A DNA stretch of 60,625 bases from Rhizobium sp. Q54 (GCA_943328505.2 CALQAH020000009.1:1-60625); one strand, 5' to 3'. Positions 42,577 through 51,357 are shown, counted from the stretch's first letter. The notes: a model not told the origin generated them from the letters alone. A program made the numbers and translations.

Positions 42577-43011
42577 ATGAAAAAAATAGCAATTTTTATA
42601 TTCTTACTGATTGCAACAATCAGTCATGCTCAGCAATGGAAAACCAATCTTGAAGAAGCAAAAAAAGAAGCAGCAGAGCAGCAAAAGAACATTCTTTTGG
42701 TTTTCTCGGGTTCTGATTGGTGCGCACCATGCATAAAATTAGATAAAAATGTTTGGCAATCGGAAGTTTTTAAATTGGAAGCAGAAAAGAATTGGATTTT
42801 AGTCAAAGCAGATTTTCCAAAGAAAAAAAGCAATAAATTACCTCCAGAATTAGCGACTAGTAATAAGTTATTAGCTGAAAAATACAATAAAGGTGGCAAT
42901 TTTCCTTTAGTTGTTTTATTAGACAGCAACGGAAAAGTAAAGGGGATGAATGGTTTTAAAAACATTTCAGCCCAAGAATATATTGCATTAATTCATACTT
43001 TAGAAAAATAA
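42577..43011 (+). CDS. Exported thioredoxin-family protein
   Basis: A 144-residue periplasmic thioredoxin-fold protein. Residues 1-18 are a signal peptide ending in SHAQ. The active site CAPC sits in FSGSDWCAPCIKLD, resembling the DUF255/Thioredoxin_7 group. The cis-Pro region is GGNFPLVVLLDSNG. It reduces or exchanges disulfides on a partner, here probably one of the co-operonic proteins such as the Cys-x-Cys lipoprotein at 44004. Its stop overlaps the ApbE start (TAATG at 43009-43013), indicating coupling. Confidence 0.9.
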   Translation: MKKIAIFIFLLIATISHAQQWKTNLEEAKKEAAEQQKNILLVFSGSDWCAPCIKLDKNVWQSEVFKLEAEKNWILVKADFPKKKSNKLPPELATSNKLLAEKYNKGGNFPLVVLLDSNGKVKGMNGFKNISAQEYIALIHTLEK

Positions 43012-43994
43012 TGAAAAAGAACTTTGTGCTTGTTTTTTGTTTCTTATCAACAGTAACTTTTGGACAAATCATCCATAAGCGAAAAATGAGTATGTTAGGT
43101 AGTCCCTTTGAAATGACTGTTGTGGCTAACGATACCATTCAAGGAAATTTCTATATTAATAGTGCAATTGCCGAAGTGAAGCGCATTGAAAATTTAATTT
43201 CCGATTGGATTCCCACCACACAAATTTCATTGGTCAATCAAAATGCAGGCTTAAAGCCAATTGTTGTTAGTGAGGAAGTATACAGTTTGGTAGACAGAGC
43301 TATTAAAGTTTCAAAATTAACTAGTGGTGCCTTTGATATTTCCTATGCATCCATGGACAAAATATGGAAATTCGATGGCAGCATGAAATCGATGCCAACA
43401 GAAGAAGTTATAAAAAAATCGGTTTCCAAAATAGGGTATCAAAACATTATTCTTGATGAAAATGAAAAGTCTATTTTTCTAAAACTACCTGGAATGAAAC
43501 TGGGGCTTGGTGGTATTGGTCAAGGTTATATTGCTGATAAAATACATGAATTGTTGTGGTCAAAGGGTTGCCAATCCGGATTAGTGAATGTTTCAGGAGA
43601 TATTAATGCTTGGGGAAAACAACCCGATGGAAAACCTTGGACTGTGGGTATTGTAAACCCAATAAACAAGAATAAAATTTTTGCAACATTTCCATTAGAA
43701 GATAGTGCTGTAGAAACTTCAGGAAGTTATGAAAAGTATGTAACTTTCAACGGAATTAGATATTCCCATATTATTGATCCAAGAACGGGTTATCCTGCAA
43801 CTGGAGTTGTTAGTGTATCGGTTTTTGCAAAACAAACCGAAATTGCAGATGCTCTAGCCACTGGAATTTTTGTACTTGGAGTAGAAGTGGGTTTGGATTT
43901 AGTCAATCAATTAAAAGGAATAGAATGCATTATTGTTGATGAAAAAGGCAAAATTCATTCGTCTAAAGGTATCGATATAAAAAAATATAAATAA
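43011..43994 (+). CDS. apbE: FAD:protein FMN transferase (ApbE family)
   Basis: A 327-residue exported ApbE that attaches FMN covalently to Thr or Ser of target proteins on the outside of the inner membrane. A signal peptide spans residues 1-19 (TVTFGQ). Conserved features are LGLGGIGQGYIADKI, VSGDINAWGKQ, the HIIDPRTGYPATG motif and ADALATGIFVLG with magnesium-binding Asp. No obvious flavinylation target motif was found in its neighbours, so the acceptor may lie elsewhere or be novel. It is the second gene of the six-gene operon and is coupled to thioredoxin. Confidence 0.93.
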   Translation: MKKNFVLVFCFLSTVTFGQIIHKRKMSMLGSPFEMTVVANDTIQGNFYINSAIAEVKRIENLISDWIPTTQISLVNQNAGLKPIVVSEEVYSLVDRAIKVSKLTSGAFDISYASMDKIWKFDGSMKSMPTEEVIKKSVSKIGYQNIILDENEKSIFLKLPGMKLGLGGIGQGYIADKIHELLWSKGCQSGLVNVSGDINAWGKQPDGKPWTVGIVNPINKNKIFATFPLEDSAVETSGSYEKYVTFNGIRYSHIIDPRTGYPATGVVSVSVFAKQTEIADALATGIFVLGVEVGLDLVNQLKGIECIIVDEKGKIHSSKGIDIKKYK

Positions 43995-44003
43995 TTAAAA
44001 TCA

Positions 44004-44216
44004 ATGAAAAAGATAATAATCCTCCTGATTTTCATGCTAGCAGTCTTGCAATCTTGTGTTTCTGTTAAAGAATATGAAAAAGAAAAAATTAATGATCCAG
44101 ACATGAAACTATCTGCCAGAACTTCAGAACGATACGAAGTTTCATTTCAAGTATATCGAGAAGCTGCAGCTGGCGCCAATGGCGGTAAATCAGGTGGTGG
44201 TTGCGGATGTAATTAA
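44004..44216 (+). CDS. DUF4266 small lipoprotein with Gly/Cys-rich C-terminus
   Basis: A 70-residue lipoprotein; the signal ends with lipobox LQSC (C18). The mature part has a charged segment (KEYEKEKINDPDMKLS), then ERYEVSFQVYREAAAGANG, and ends in SGGGCGCN with C67 and C69. This size, the conserved middle and the terminal Cys-x-Cys are those of the DUF4266 family, which travels with DUF3570, ApbE and thioredoxin. A redox, metal-binding or modified tail is suggested by the neighbours; nothing in the sequence proves which. Confidence 0.85.
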   Translation: MKKIIILLIFMLAVLQSCVSVKEYEKEKINDPDMKLSARTSERYEVSFQVYREAAAGANGGKSGGGCGCN

Positions 44217-44261
44217 TGCAATTTAAAAATATAAGATTTAGATTTAAGCCAATATTCAAAA

Positions 44262-45686
44262 ATGAAATTTCCAATAATAGTACTTTTATTACTGATTACT
44301 GCAAGTGTTTTTTCACAAGAAAAAGACACCACAGCGGTATTTAAAAAACGCGTTTTAGAAAATACTGAAGTCGACTTTCTCGCTAGTTATTATAAGCAAG
44401 ATGGTATTCACTCAGCAGTTTCTGGAGGAATAGGCTCAGAAAAACTTACCGATTTAACTTCCAATATTGTTGTGGCAATGCCGATGAATGATGATGATGT
44501 ACTAACTATTGACGTGGGTATTTCTGCATATACATCAGCATCTTCAAGCAATATTAATCCATTCAATTCTACTGGTGCTTCAGGAGGTGGAGATGATGAT
44601 GACCGAAGAGCATCAGCGCCATATGGAACGCCATGGCAAGCATCATCAGGAGCATCGGCTCAAGATGCTTTAGTTGCAGTTGTTGGAAATTACAGCCACA
44701 GTAGTGATGATAGGAATTTTATTTGGAATGCAGATGTTTCATTTTCCAACGAATACGATTATACTTCAGTTGGTTTTGGAGGTGGAATTGCGAAACTGTT
44801 CAATGATAAAAATACAGAATTAAGTTTGAAAGCAAATGTATACCTAGATCAATGGCGACCAATATACCCAACAGAATTGCACGAATATTCAAAATATGGA
44901 GCCAACTTTTTAAATCAAGGATACTTTAGTGGAGTAACTATTTTAAATCAAAACGGACAAGCTACATCGGACTATTTACCTGTAGCATTTGAAACAATTG
45001 ATAAAGTAAATAGAAATTCGTATTCCTTGTCGTTTGGTTACTCCCAAGTTCTAACAAAAAAATTGCAGTTTTCAGTTTTCTTAGATGTACTTCAACAAGA
45101 AGGATTATTGTCATCTCCCTACCACAGAACGTATTTTGCTGATAAAGAAAATTATTATATTGGTCAAGCACAATATATTCCAGTGTATGAAAGCGCTAGC
45201 AATGTCGGAGTTTACAAACTTGCTGATGATATTGAAAGATTGCCTGACACCCGATTTAAAACGCCAATTGGTGCTCGCTTAAATTATTATATAAATGAAA
45301 CGTTTGTGTTGCGAACCTATTATCGTTACTATACTGATAATTGGGACATACAATCGCATACTTTTAATTTTGAATTGCCTATAAGAATATCGGATAAGTT
45401 CACTGCTTTCCCAATGTATCGTTACTATACTCAAACAGCATCGAAGTATTTTGGTGCCTATGAAACGCATCTATCAACCGAGAAATATTATACTTCCGAT
45501 TTCGATTTGGCAACATTTAATGCCAATCAATACGGTTTTGGTGTAACCTACACCGATATTTTTATGAAAAGTAAAATTTGGAAACTCGGGTTGAAAAATA
45601 TTGATTTTAGGTACAATCATTACAACAGAAGTGATACTTTGAAAGCTGACATCGTTACCATTGCATTTAAATTTGTAGTACAGTAA
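44262..45686 (+). CDS. DUF3570 outer-membrane beta-barrel protein
   Basis: A 474-residue protein with a signal peptide (residues 1-18, ending in VFSQ) and many aromatic/polar alternating strands such as YYINETFVLRTYYRYYTDNW and FTAFPMYRYYTQT. An Asp-rich loop GGGDDDDRRA lies near residue 107. The final residues (IAFKFVVQ) fit a barrel, though ending in Q rather than F. DUF3570 proteins are consistently found with DUF4266 lipoproteins and ApbE. It may transport or anchor whatever the lipoprotein and thioredoxin handle. The response regulator begins 2 bp after its stop. Confidence 0.9.
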   Translation: MKFPIIVLLLLITASVFSQEKDTTAVFKKRVLENTEVDFLASYYKQDGIHSAVSGGIGSEKLTDLTSNIVVAMPMNDDDVLTIDVGISAYTSASSSNINPFNSTGASGGGDDDDRRASAPYGTPWQASSGASAQDALVAVVGNYSHSSDDRNFIWNADVSFSNEYDYTSVGFGGGIAKLFNDKNTELSLKANVYLDQWRPIYPTELHEYSKYGANFLNQGYFSGVTILNQNGQATSDYLPVAFETIDKVNRNSYSLSFGYSQVLTKKLQFSVFLDVLQQEGLLSSPYHRTYFADKENYYIGQAQYIPVYESASNVGVYKLADDIERLPDTRFKTPIGARLNYYINETFVLRTYYRYYTDNWDIQSHTFNFELPIRISDKFTAFPMYRYYTQTASKYFGAYETHLSTEKYYTSDFDLATFNANQYGFGVTYTDIFMKSKIWKLGLKNIDFRYNHYNRSDTLKADIVTIAFKFVVQ

Positions 45687-45688
45687 AC

Positions 45689-46351
45689 ATGAAGATATTA
45701 GTAGTAGAAGACGAAAAAGGAATTATAGATTTCCTAAAACAAGGACTTGAAGAGGAAGGCTTTGATGTTGCAACTGCCGATAATGGTGCCGATGGATTGG
45801 AATTGGCTTTAGCATCAAATTTTGATATCATTCTTTTGGATTGGATGTTGCCTAAAATGACTGGATTAGAAGTTTGTAAAGCAATTCGAAAGGAAAATAG
45901 TAAAGTTCCTATTCTTTTTTTAACGGCCAAAGATACTGTTGAAGAAACCATCGAAGGACTGAAAGCGGGTGCCAATGATTATATGAAAAAACCCTTTAGC
46001 TTTGATGAATTACTTGAAAGAATAAAAGTGCAATTGCGAAATCAAAAACCACAACAAATACTTAAACTTGGAGCTATTGAAATCAACCTTCATAGACACC
46101 AAGTCACCGTTAATAATGCTAGTGTTGCCTTAACACAAAAAGAATTTGATTTGCTTTGTTATCTTATTAAAAACAAAGGAACTGTGTGTACTCGGACGCA
46201 AATAATTCAAGATGTTTGGAATATTCATTTTGATTATGACACTGGCGTAATTGATGTATTTATGAATGCTATCCGAAAAAAACTAAACTTAAAAGTAGAA
46301 GAAGATAAAATTAAAACCATTCGTGGTGTGGGTTATATCGCAAACGATTAA
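45689..46351 (+). CDS. OmpR/PhoB-family response regulator
   Basis: A 220-residue regulator. The receiver (1-115) has the acidic pocket E7-D8, phospho-acceptor D51 in IILLDWMLPKMTG, Thr in FLTAKD and Lys in YMKKPFSFDELLER. The C-terminal winged helix (about 125-218) ends with IKTIRGVGYIAND. It is transcribed with, and 2 bp from, its kinase (46354), and directly follows the DUF3570 gene, so it very likely regulates the same operon. The CusR/CopR-like branch of such pairs responds to envelope or metal stress, but the signal is not known here. Confidence 0.93.
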   Translation: MKILVVEDEKGIIDFLKQGLEEEGFDVATADNGADGLELALASNFDIILLDWMLPKMTGLEVCKAIRKENSKVPILFLTAKDTVEETIEGLKAGANDYMKKPFSFDELLERIKVQLRNQKPQQILKLGAIEINLHRHQVTVNNASVALTQKEFDLLCYLIKNKGTVCTRTQIIQDVWNIHFDYDTGVIDVFMNAIRKKLNLKVEEDKIKTIRGVGYIAND

Positions 46352-46353
46352 TT

Positions 46354-47736
46354 ATGCAGCAGTTATCATTTAAAAATAGGATTGCATCAAATTATATCAT
46401 TACTACTGCACTATTAATCTTTGTGGTGTTTTTGGCTATTTACTCTATTGTGAAATTTAGTGTATATATTAAAGTTAATAATGATATTAAGTTTGAGGTT
46501 GCCAAACATTTAAAGGAAATCGAAATTAAAGAAAATTGTGTGCTTTTAATTCAAGAAAAACAATGGAAACTAAAGCAAAATAATACGGTAGATGTTAGTC
46601 CAGCTTTTATTCAATTTGTAGATGAATTGGGAGCTTTTGTAGAAAAATCTCCCAATCTTAAGCTTAAAAAACTTGCTTACGATTCTAAGGCAATTAACAA
46701 TGTACTCTTCGATTCAAAGTTAGAAGATATATCGGTACGACAAATTCAAGTTCCCTTGTACCAAGGTACTAAAATTATTGGATACATTATTGTAGCGATG
46801 TCGTTGGAAAATTCGGCAATGGTACTAAAAAATCTCTCCAAAACGTTGATAATTGCTTACCCATTAATATTATTACTATTATTTATAATTGCGCGATTTA
46901 TAGCTGGAAAAAGCATAAAACCAATTAGCGCCATCATTCAAACCTCGAATAACATTACAAAGGATAATTTGAAAGCAAGGATTCCTTTACCTCAAAATAA
47001 AGATGAATTACACTTATTGTCGCAAACCATCAATAATTTATTAGACCGTGTGGAAAATGCAATCGACCGTGAAAAGCAATTTACATCAGATGCCTCACAC
47101 GAACTTAGAACTCCATTGGCTATTATAAAAGGTACTCTAGAAGTTTTGGTAAGAAAACCAAGAACAGAAGCTGAATACAAAGAAAAAATTGACTTTTGCG
47201 TCACCGAAGTCAATCGATTGAATCATTTGGTGGATGAACTATTATTATTAGCGCGTTTTGAAAACCAACGACAAAACTTAAAACTTGATAATGTATATTT
47301 GAATGGTTTGATTGTAGAATTAGTTTCTAGAAATTCTTCTGCTATTAAAGAAAAGAAAATTACCTGCAATACTAATTTTTCTAAAGACTTTTATACACAA
47401 ACGGATTCGTATTTATGTTCCATTATTATCAATAATTTAATTACGAACGCGATTAAATATTCTAAAAAAGAAGCAATCATAAGTATTGATATTGCTGAGA
47501 ATGAAACCAATCTAATCTGCACCATTACCGATAATGGTATTGGTATTTCTGAGGAAGATTTGCAAAAAATATTTGAACAATTTTACCGATCAAATTCAGG
47601 TCAACATCCAGAAATAAAAGGAACTGGATTGGGATTGTCTATCGTAAAACGATTGTGTTTATTATTGGATATTGAAGTAAAAATTGACAGCGTTGAAAAT
47701 ATTGGAACTAAAGTGATTTTGCACTTTAGTAAATAA
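46354..47736 (+). CDS. Sensor histidine kinase
   Basis: A 460-residue inner-membrane kinase. Membrane helices at about 14-38 and 164-182 enclose a periplasmic sensor domain of about 125 residues. A HAMP region (about 183-235) is followed by HisKA with phospho-acceptor H249 in FTSDASHELRTPLA, and the HATPase domain with N-box IINNLITNAIKYS, G1 TDNGIGIS and G2 KGTGLGLSIV. It phosphorylates the response regulator just upstream. The periplasmic domain matches no motif I recognise. Confidence 0.93.
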   Translation: MQQLSFKNRIASNYIITTALLIFVVFLAIYSIVKFSVYIKVNNDIKFEVAKHLKEIEIKENCVLLIQEKQWKLKQNNTVDVSPAFIQFVDELGAFVEKSPNLKLKKLAYDSKAINNVLFDSKLEDISVRQIQVPLYQGTKIIGYIIVAMSLENSAMVLKNLSKTLIIAYPLILLLLFIIARFIAGKSIKPISAIIQTSNNITKDNLKARIPLPQNKDELHLLSQTINNLLDRVENAIDREKQFTSDASHELRTPLAIIKGTLEVLVRKPRTEAEYKEKIDFCVTEVNRLNHLVDELLLLARFENQRQNLKLDNVYLNGLIVELVSRNSSAIKEKKITCNTNFSKDFYTQTDSYLCSIIINNLITNAIKYSKKEAIISIDIAENETNLICTITDNGIGISEEDLQKIFEQFYRSNSGQHPEIKGTGLGLSIVKRLCLLLDIEVKIDSVENIGTKVILHFSK

Positions 47737-47741
47737 AATTA

Positions 47742-47755
47742 ATGATAATTATCAT
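47742..47755. promoter_or_regulatory. Perfect 14-bp palindrome, possible operator
   Basis: ATGATAATTATCAT reads the same on both strands and lies between the kinase stop and the small membrane-protein gene. Its GATAATTATC core resembles Fur-type half sites in a contracted form. It is 23 bp upstream of a TAnnTTTG element. Confidence 0.4.
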
Positions 47756-47777
47756 GTTTAATTCTAACTTATAGGTT

Positions 47778-47785
47778 TAACTTTG
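47778..47785 (+). promoter_or_regulatory. Candidate -7 element for the small membrane-protein gene
   Basis: TAACTTTG matches TAnnTTTG and ends 22 bp before the ATG at 47808, downstream of the palindrome. Confidence 0.45.
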
Positions 47786-47807
47786 TTAATTAAAAACTCT
47801 AAACATT

Positions 47808-48311
47808 ATGAACGACGCGCATCTACATATGGTTGTAAACCATTTTCCAATTATCGGGACGATATTTGGACTAGGAATTCTGATTACTGGATTACTTTTA
47901 AACCATAAAGCAATTAAGAATGTTGCCTATTCACTATTTATTGTAGCAGCAGTATTTGCTTTTTTTAGTATGAACACTGGTGAAGGAGCAGAGGAAATAG
48001 TTGAAGATATGCCAAGTGTAGGTAAAAAAATTATTCATGAACATGAAGAAATTGCTGAGAAATTAGCACTTGTTTTATATCTTTTAGGAGCTGTATCCAT
48101 TGCTGGCATGTATTTAAACTTTAAAAACCATTCAAAAGCAAAACTTGTTTCATTTGTGGCTATAACTATTGCCGTCATCGGTATTTTTCTAGCGCAACAA
48201 GTCGGAACTTCAGGGGGTGAAATTCGTCATACTGAAATTAGAGCTAATGCAATTACAGGAAAAGAACAAAATGCAATGACTACCGAAACAGGTGAAGAAG
48301 ATGAGGACTGA
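47808..48311 (+). CDS. DUF2231-like four-helix membrane protein
   Basis: A 167-residue inner-membrane protein with four hydrophobic segments (about 15-33, 38-53, 84-105, 112-130). The beginning HLHMVVNHFPIIGTIFG and the central GEGAEEIVEDMP/IHEHEEIAEK match the small DUF2231-like group, in which conserved His and acidic residues may bind metal or haem. The tail is acidic (GEEDED). It follows the two-component operon with its own candidate promoter and a palindrome, so it might be a target of that regulator. The biochemical role is unknown. Confidence 0.78.
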   Translation: MNDAHLHMVVNHFPIIGTIFGLGILITGLLLNHKAIKNVAYSLFIVAAVFAFFSMNTGEGAEEIVEDMPSVGKKIIHEHEEIAEKLALVLYLLGAVSIAGMYLNFKNHSKAKLVSFVAITIAVIGIFLAQQVGTSGGEIRHTEIRANAITGKEQNAMTTETGEEDED

Positions 48312-48822
48312 TTTTTTTACATTATTACTAATTAATTCCTGTTTTAAATTATAATTTTTGAAATTTAAAGCATTGTTATAAAGTTTTTTTTATATCAACA
48401 ATCAAAAAACTATATTTACTTTTTTTTAATAAAGTATTTATAGTTTTTTTGCTTTCCTATGAATTACCATAAATAAAAAGGAATATGCTGGAATTGTTCT
48501 ATCGCTTTCTAAATTTGAACATCCTGATTTATATGGTTAAAAATAGTGAAGTATGTTTTACAGTCCCTTTGACCTATCTTGATTGAATGATTATAAATGT
48601 GATTCTCATAACTCGAGTTCGGGAATAATTGGATGTTTATACAGAGCGATTGATCAAAGATTTTGGTACTTCTGCTCAGCTAGAGGTGGCAAAAAAAAAT
48701 ATATTAAATATAGTAACTGCAAATTACTTCGTTTATTCGAATTTTGGTCTCGGGTCTCGATTTATGTTGTATGAATTTTTTACATTAAATTATTTTCAAT
48801 ATAAATAAAAAATTTCGAATTT
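48312..48822. other. AT-rich intergenic region with one possible gene fragment
   Basis: Over 500 bp with no complete gene. The first 250 bp are AT-rich and featureless. From 48629 to 48808 one frame, opened only by TTG after a stop, reads LDVYTERLIKDFGTSAQLEV and continues for 59 codons. Its amino-acid mix looks like real protein, possibly the tail of a decayed gene; I do not recognise it. A competing frame at 48583-48774 has an improbable composition (Cys-, Tyr- and Ser-rich). Confidence 0.5.
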
Positions 48823-49368
48823 GTGGTAAATAAAATCTACAACAGAACAAACTTTCATTCCCACACTTTCTGTATATGGAAAGAAGTTTTAATTTCTGAA
48901 ATAAAAGAATTAAAAATAAGTTATACGAGTCAATCCGGTAGTCAATATATTTTTACTAAGGAAGGTTTGTTTCGCATTTCCAATCATTGGGGAAGAGTTG
49001 CTAATTGTCATTGGAGATTGATTCCGATCACTCAATTTAAGAACCAAAATGTCACGGTTGCTTTTGCAAAATGGACCGATTTTTATTCTAATAACGATGC
49101 CGCTAAATTATTTTTTATACAAGTAAATAACAAAACTAAAGAAGTTAATTTTTATCATAAAGAAACTTCAGAAACATATGAAAATTTGGTTTTCAGAAAC
49201 GCAAAAGAAACGGCCAAAACAATTAAAACTATTAAACAAGTTTTAACTGAAACAGAGTGGACAAAATACTTGAAATTTAGTGATTTGGATGTTTTGAGAA
49301 AAGAAGTTGTAAATGAGTTGGTGAGTACTAATAAAAGCTTTTTGGAAATTAAAAGAAAATTTCAATAA
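48823..49368 (+). CDS. Conserved hypothetical protein (flavobacterial)
   Basis: A 181-residue soluble protein that starts at GTG 48823; no ATG is available before the well-formed sequence SGSQYIFTKEGLFRISNHWG. The N-terminal half looks like a compact beta domain (GRVANCHWRLIP, VTVAFAKWTDFY) and the C-terminal third is helical with Lys/Glu (about 125-181). I do not recognise a catalytic motif. It stands alone. Codon use and the intact frame support a real gene. Confidence 0.65.
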   Translation: MVNKIYNRTNFHSHTFCIWKEVLISEIKELKISYTSQSGSQYIFTKEGLFRISNHWGRVANCHWRLIPITQFKNQNVTVAFAKWTDFYSNNDAAKLFFIQVNNKTKEVNFYHKETSETYENLVFRNAKETAKTIKTIKQVLTETEWTKYLKFSDLDVLRKEVVNELVSTNKSFLEIKRKFQ

Positions 49369-49498
49369 GTAATACTTCTCAAACCTACCAATAGTCTCAA
49401 CAATCCAATCATTGTCCTTATTGAATTGCACTCCAATCATTTTTCCACAACTTAGTCGCGCTAAATTGGTCACTAGAGTAGGAGCTACGACAATCTAA

Positions 49499-49897
49499 TT
49501 AAAGTTGTAATTCAAATAATTGAACTTGATTTTTTAATCTTTCGATGAGCATAGACATCATTCTTTTGTTTAGAGATGACGAATTTTGAATGTACCTTGA
49601 ATATTCATCCATGGTAAATAAACCGATTACCATTCCTTTTAAAGCGTTTCTAAATTTAATATCTCTTTGGATACTATTTTCTATAAACTGAAGTTTTTTT
49701 TCAATAGAGAAATTAGTAAAGTCGGTTTTACTTTTAGTTATGTAATTTTTAAAAACATCTAAGAACAAATCATTCTGAAGTTTTAGTATAGGTCTTAAAG
49801 TTTGGTTTTGAAAAAATTCATCTGCAGAGGATTGAGAATTTATTGTCCCAAGTATTTCTCCTCTATACTCATTTAAAAATTGATCTCTAGTTTCCAT
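49499..49897 (-). CDS. Conserved small helical protein of unknown function
   Basis: A 132-residue, mainly helical protein beginning METRDQFLNEYRGEILGTI. It contains LRPILKLQNDLFLDVFKNY and KFRNALKGMVIGLFTMDEY, and ends in a Leu/Arg/Gln-rich helix. Similar flavobacterial proteins are sometimes filed as glyoxalase, which the sequence does not support: it has no VOC strands or metal residues. It lies downstream of the OmpA gene but is separated from it by a strong terminator, so it probably has its own promoter. Confidence 0.75.
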   Translation of the reverse strand: METRDQFLNEYRGEILGTINSQSSADEFFQNQTLRPILKLQNDLFLDVFKNYITKSKTDFTNFSIEKKLQFIENSIQRDIKFRNALKGMVIGLFTMDEYSRYIQNSSSLNKRMMSMLIERLKNQVQLFELQL

Positions 49898-49912
49898 TTT
49901 TATTTTAAAAGT

Positions 49913-49944
49913 AAAAAAAAACCTCTGTAGTAATACAGAGGTTT
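49913..49944 (-). terminator. Strong intrinsic terminator of the OmpA gene
   Basis: AAACCTCTGTA (49919-49929) and TACAGAGGTTT (49934-49944) form a perfect 11-bp stem with a 4-nt loop. On the minus strand it runs into a T tract (A run 49913-49921), 28 bp past the OmpA stop. Confidence 0.88.
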
Positions 49945-49972
49945 GATTTAGTTATTAATAAGTAATTGTTAA

Positions 49973-51310
49973 TTATTTCACTGTGAAAGTTACTCTTCTT
50001 ACCAATTTTCTTGCGTATTCTGAATTTTTATCAACTGAAGTATCTTCACCTGAAGAAACAATAGTTACTCTTGAGGCATCAATACCTGCTTTCCAAAGTA
50101 TGTTTTTAACTTTTTGAGCTCTATTTAATGCTAGTTTGTCGTTAGTTGCATTTTGACCAATTTCATCAGCAAAACCTCTAATTTCAATAGTTGCTGTTGG
50201 ATTAGTTCTTAAGTAATTCAATACAAAACCTATGTTATCGGTTGAATCATTATTTGGATTTGATTTACTGGTGTCAAAGTAAGCAGCAATATAACCTTCG
50301 TTAATTAATCGTTTGATTAATTCGGAATTACTTGCTTCGATAACTACCGCATTATTATTAGTGATGGTTTTATCCATATATTTCTCCAATTCATCAGGAA
50401 CACCATTGCTATTTAAATCAACCATTCTTCCTTTAGTATCAACTGCAACTCCAACTAATGAATTGTTTTCAAGATCTAAGTAATCTGGCACACCATCTTT
50501 ATCAATATCATTCATCATGGTTTCCACATCACCAATTCTTTGGTCAAGTTTGTCCATTTCAGCTTTGTTTTTATCTTGAATTATTGCCCAGTCACCATGT
50601 ATTTTTTCATTTCCGAAAGAGAATGAAAGTCCTATTGATGTAGCAATCATTTGTCCAGATAAGTTATTGGCATTGTCGGAATAAGCACCATCCCAATTAA
50701 AATGTTGTCTGTAGTTGTTTAACACACTAAAATCACCAAAAACTGCTAATGATTTAGAAATTCTATATTGAGGTGTAAAACCAACAATTATTCCACCATT
50801 CCACTCGGTTAGTCCATCATTATGGCGAATTAAGGGAACAGTTTCATCCACAGTATTTGGCGTCATGGCTGCAAATTGAATACCACCATGTAATAATAAT
50901 CCAAATCTGCCTGCAGCTTCTTCAATATTAAAAAGTCTAATCAAATTGGCTACACCTTGAAAAGCAGTTCTGAATTGCACCATTTCAAAATCCAAACTTT
51001 CGGTTCCACCTTGATTGGTTAATTTATCATAATTTAAATCAAGTCTAATACCAAATTTCGGGCTTATCATATACCGTGCACCTACTCCAAAACTATTCGC
51101 TTGCAATCCGCCAAAAAATTTATCTGGATTACTTGAATAATAATTATTACTAGAATAAGGTTTAACACCTTTTCCTTGTCCAACAGAAACTTCAATAGAC
51201 CAACGATTATAACTATCTCCAATTACACCTGTTGTATCAACTATTGCTTGAGCATTAGCTGCAGAAAGAGACAATAAAAACAAAGATAATACTAGTAAAT
51301 TTTTCTTCAT
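49973..51310 (-). CDS. OmpA-family outer-membrane protein with calcium-binding repeats
   Basis: A 445-residue cell-envelope protein. The signal peptide is residues 1-20. An N-terminal barrel (about 30-235) with YNRWSIEVSVGQG and IGLSFSFG is followed by thrombospondin type 3-like repeats DIDKDGVPDYLD and DLNSNGVPDELE. The OmpA C-terminal peptidoglycan-binding domain (about 330-445) has IEIRGFADEIGQNATNDKLA and LNRAQKVKNIL. It links the outer membrane to the wall and is usually abundant, consistent with the strong terminator behind it. A TATATTTG -7 element lies 48 bp upstream. Confidence 0.93.
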   Translation of the reverse strand: MKKNLLVLSLFLLSLSAANAQAIVDTTGVIGDSYNRWSIEVSVGQGKGVKPYSSNNYYSSNPDKFFGGLQANSFGVGARYMISPKFGIRLDLNYDKLTNQGGTESLDFEMVQFRTAFQGVANLIRLFNIEEAAGRFGLLLHGGIQFAAMTPNTVDETVPLIRHNDGLTEWNGGIIVGFTPQYRISKSLAVFGDFSVLNNYRQHFNWDGAYSDNANNLSGQMIATSIGLSFSFGNEKIHGDWAIIQDKNKAEMDKLDQRIGDVETMMNDIDKDGVPDYLDLENNSLVGVAVDTKGRMVDLNSNGVPDELEKYMDKTITNNNAVVIEASNSELIKRLINEGYIAAYFDTSKSNPNNDSTDNIGFVLNYLRTNPTATIEIRGFADEIGQNATNDKLALNRAQKVKNILWKAGIDASRVTIVSSGEDTSVDKNSEYARKLVRRVTFTVK

Positions 51311-51357
51311 AATGAAAGATAATTATAATTAGGTTTTAACATTTAATTTAGATTTTG

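Noticed and set aside
48583..48774. 63-codon open frame on the plus strand
   Set aside because: Cys/Tyr/Ser-rich improbable composition; an overlapping frame looks more protein-like.
49375..49498. Protein-like minus-strand frame (GKMIGVQFNKDNDWIVETIG) between two genes
   Set aside because: Has no start upstream of a stop and runs antisense into the 48823 gene; possibly a relic but not supported as a gene.
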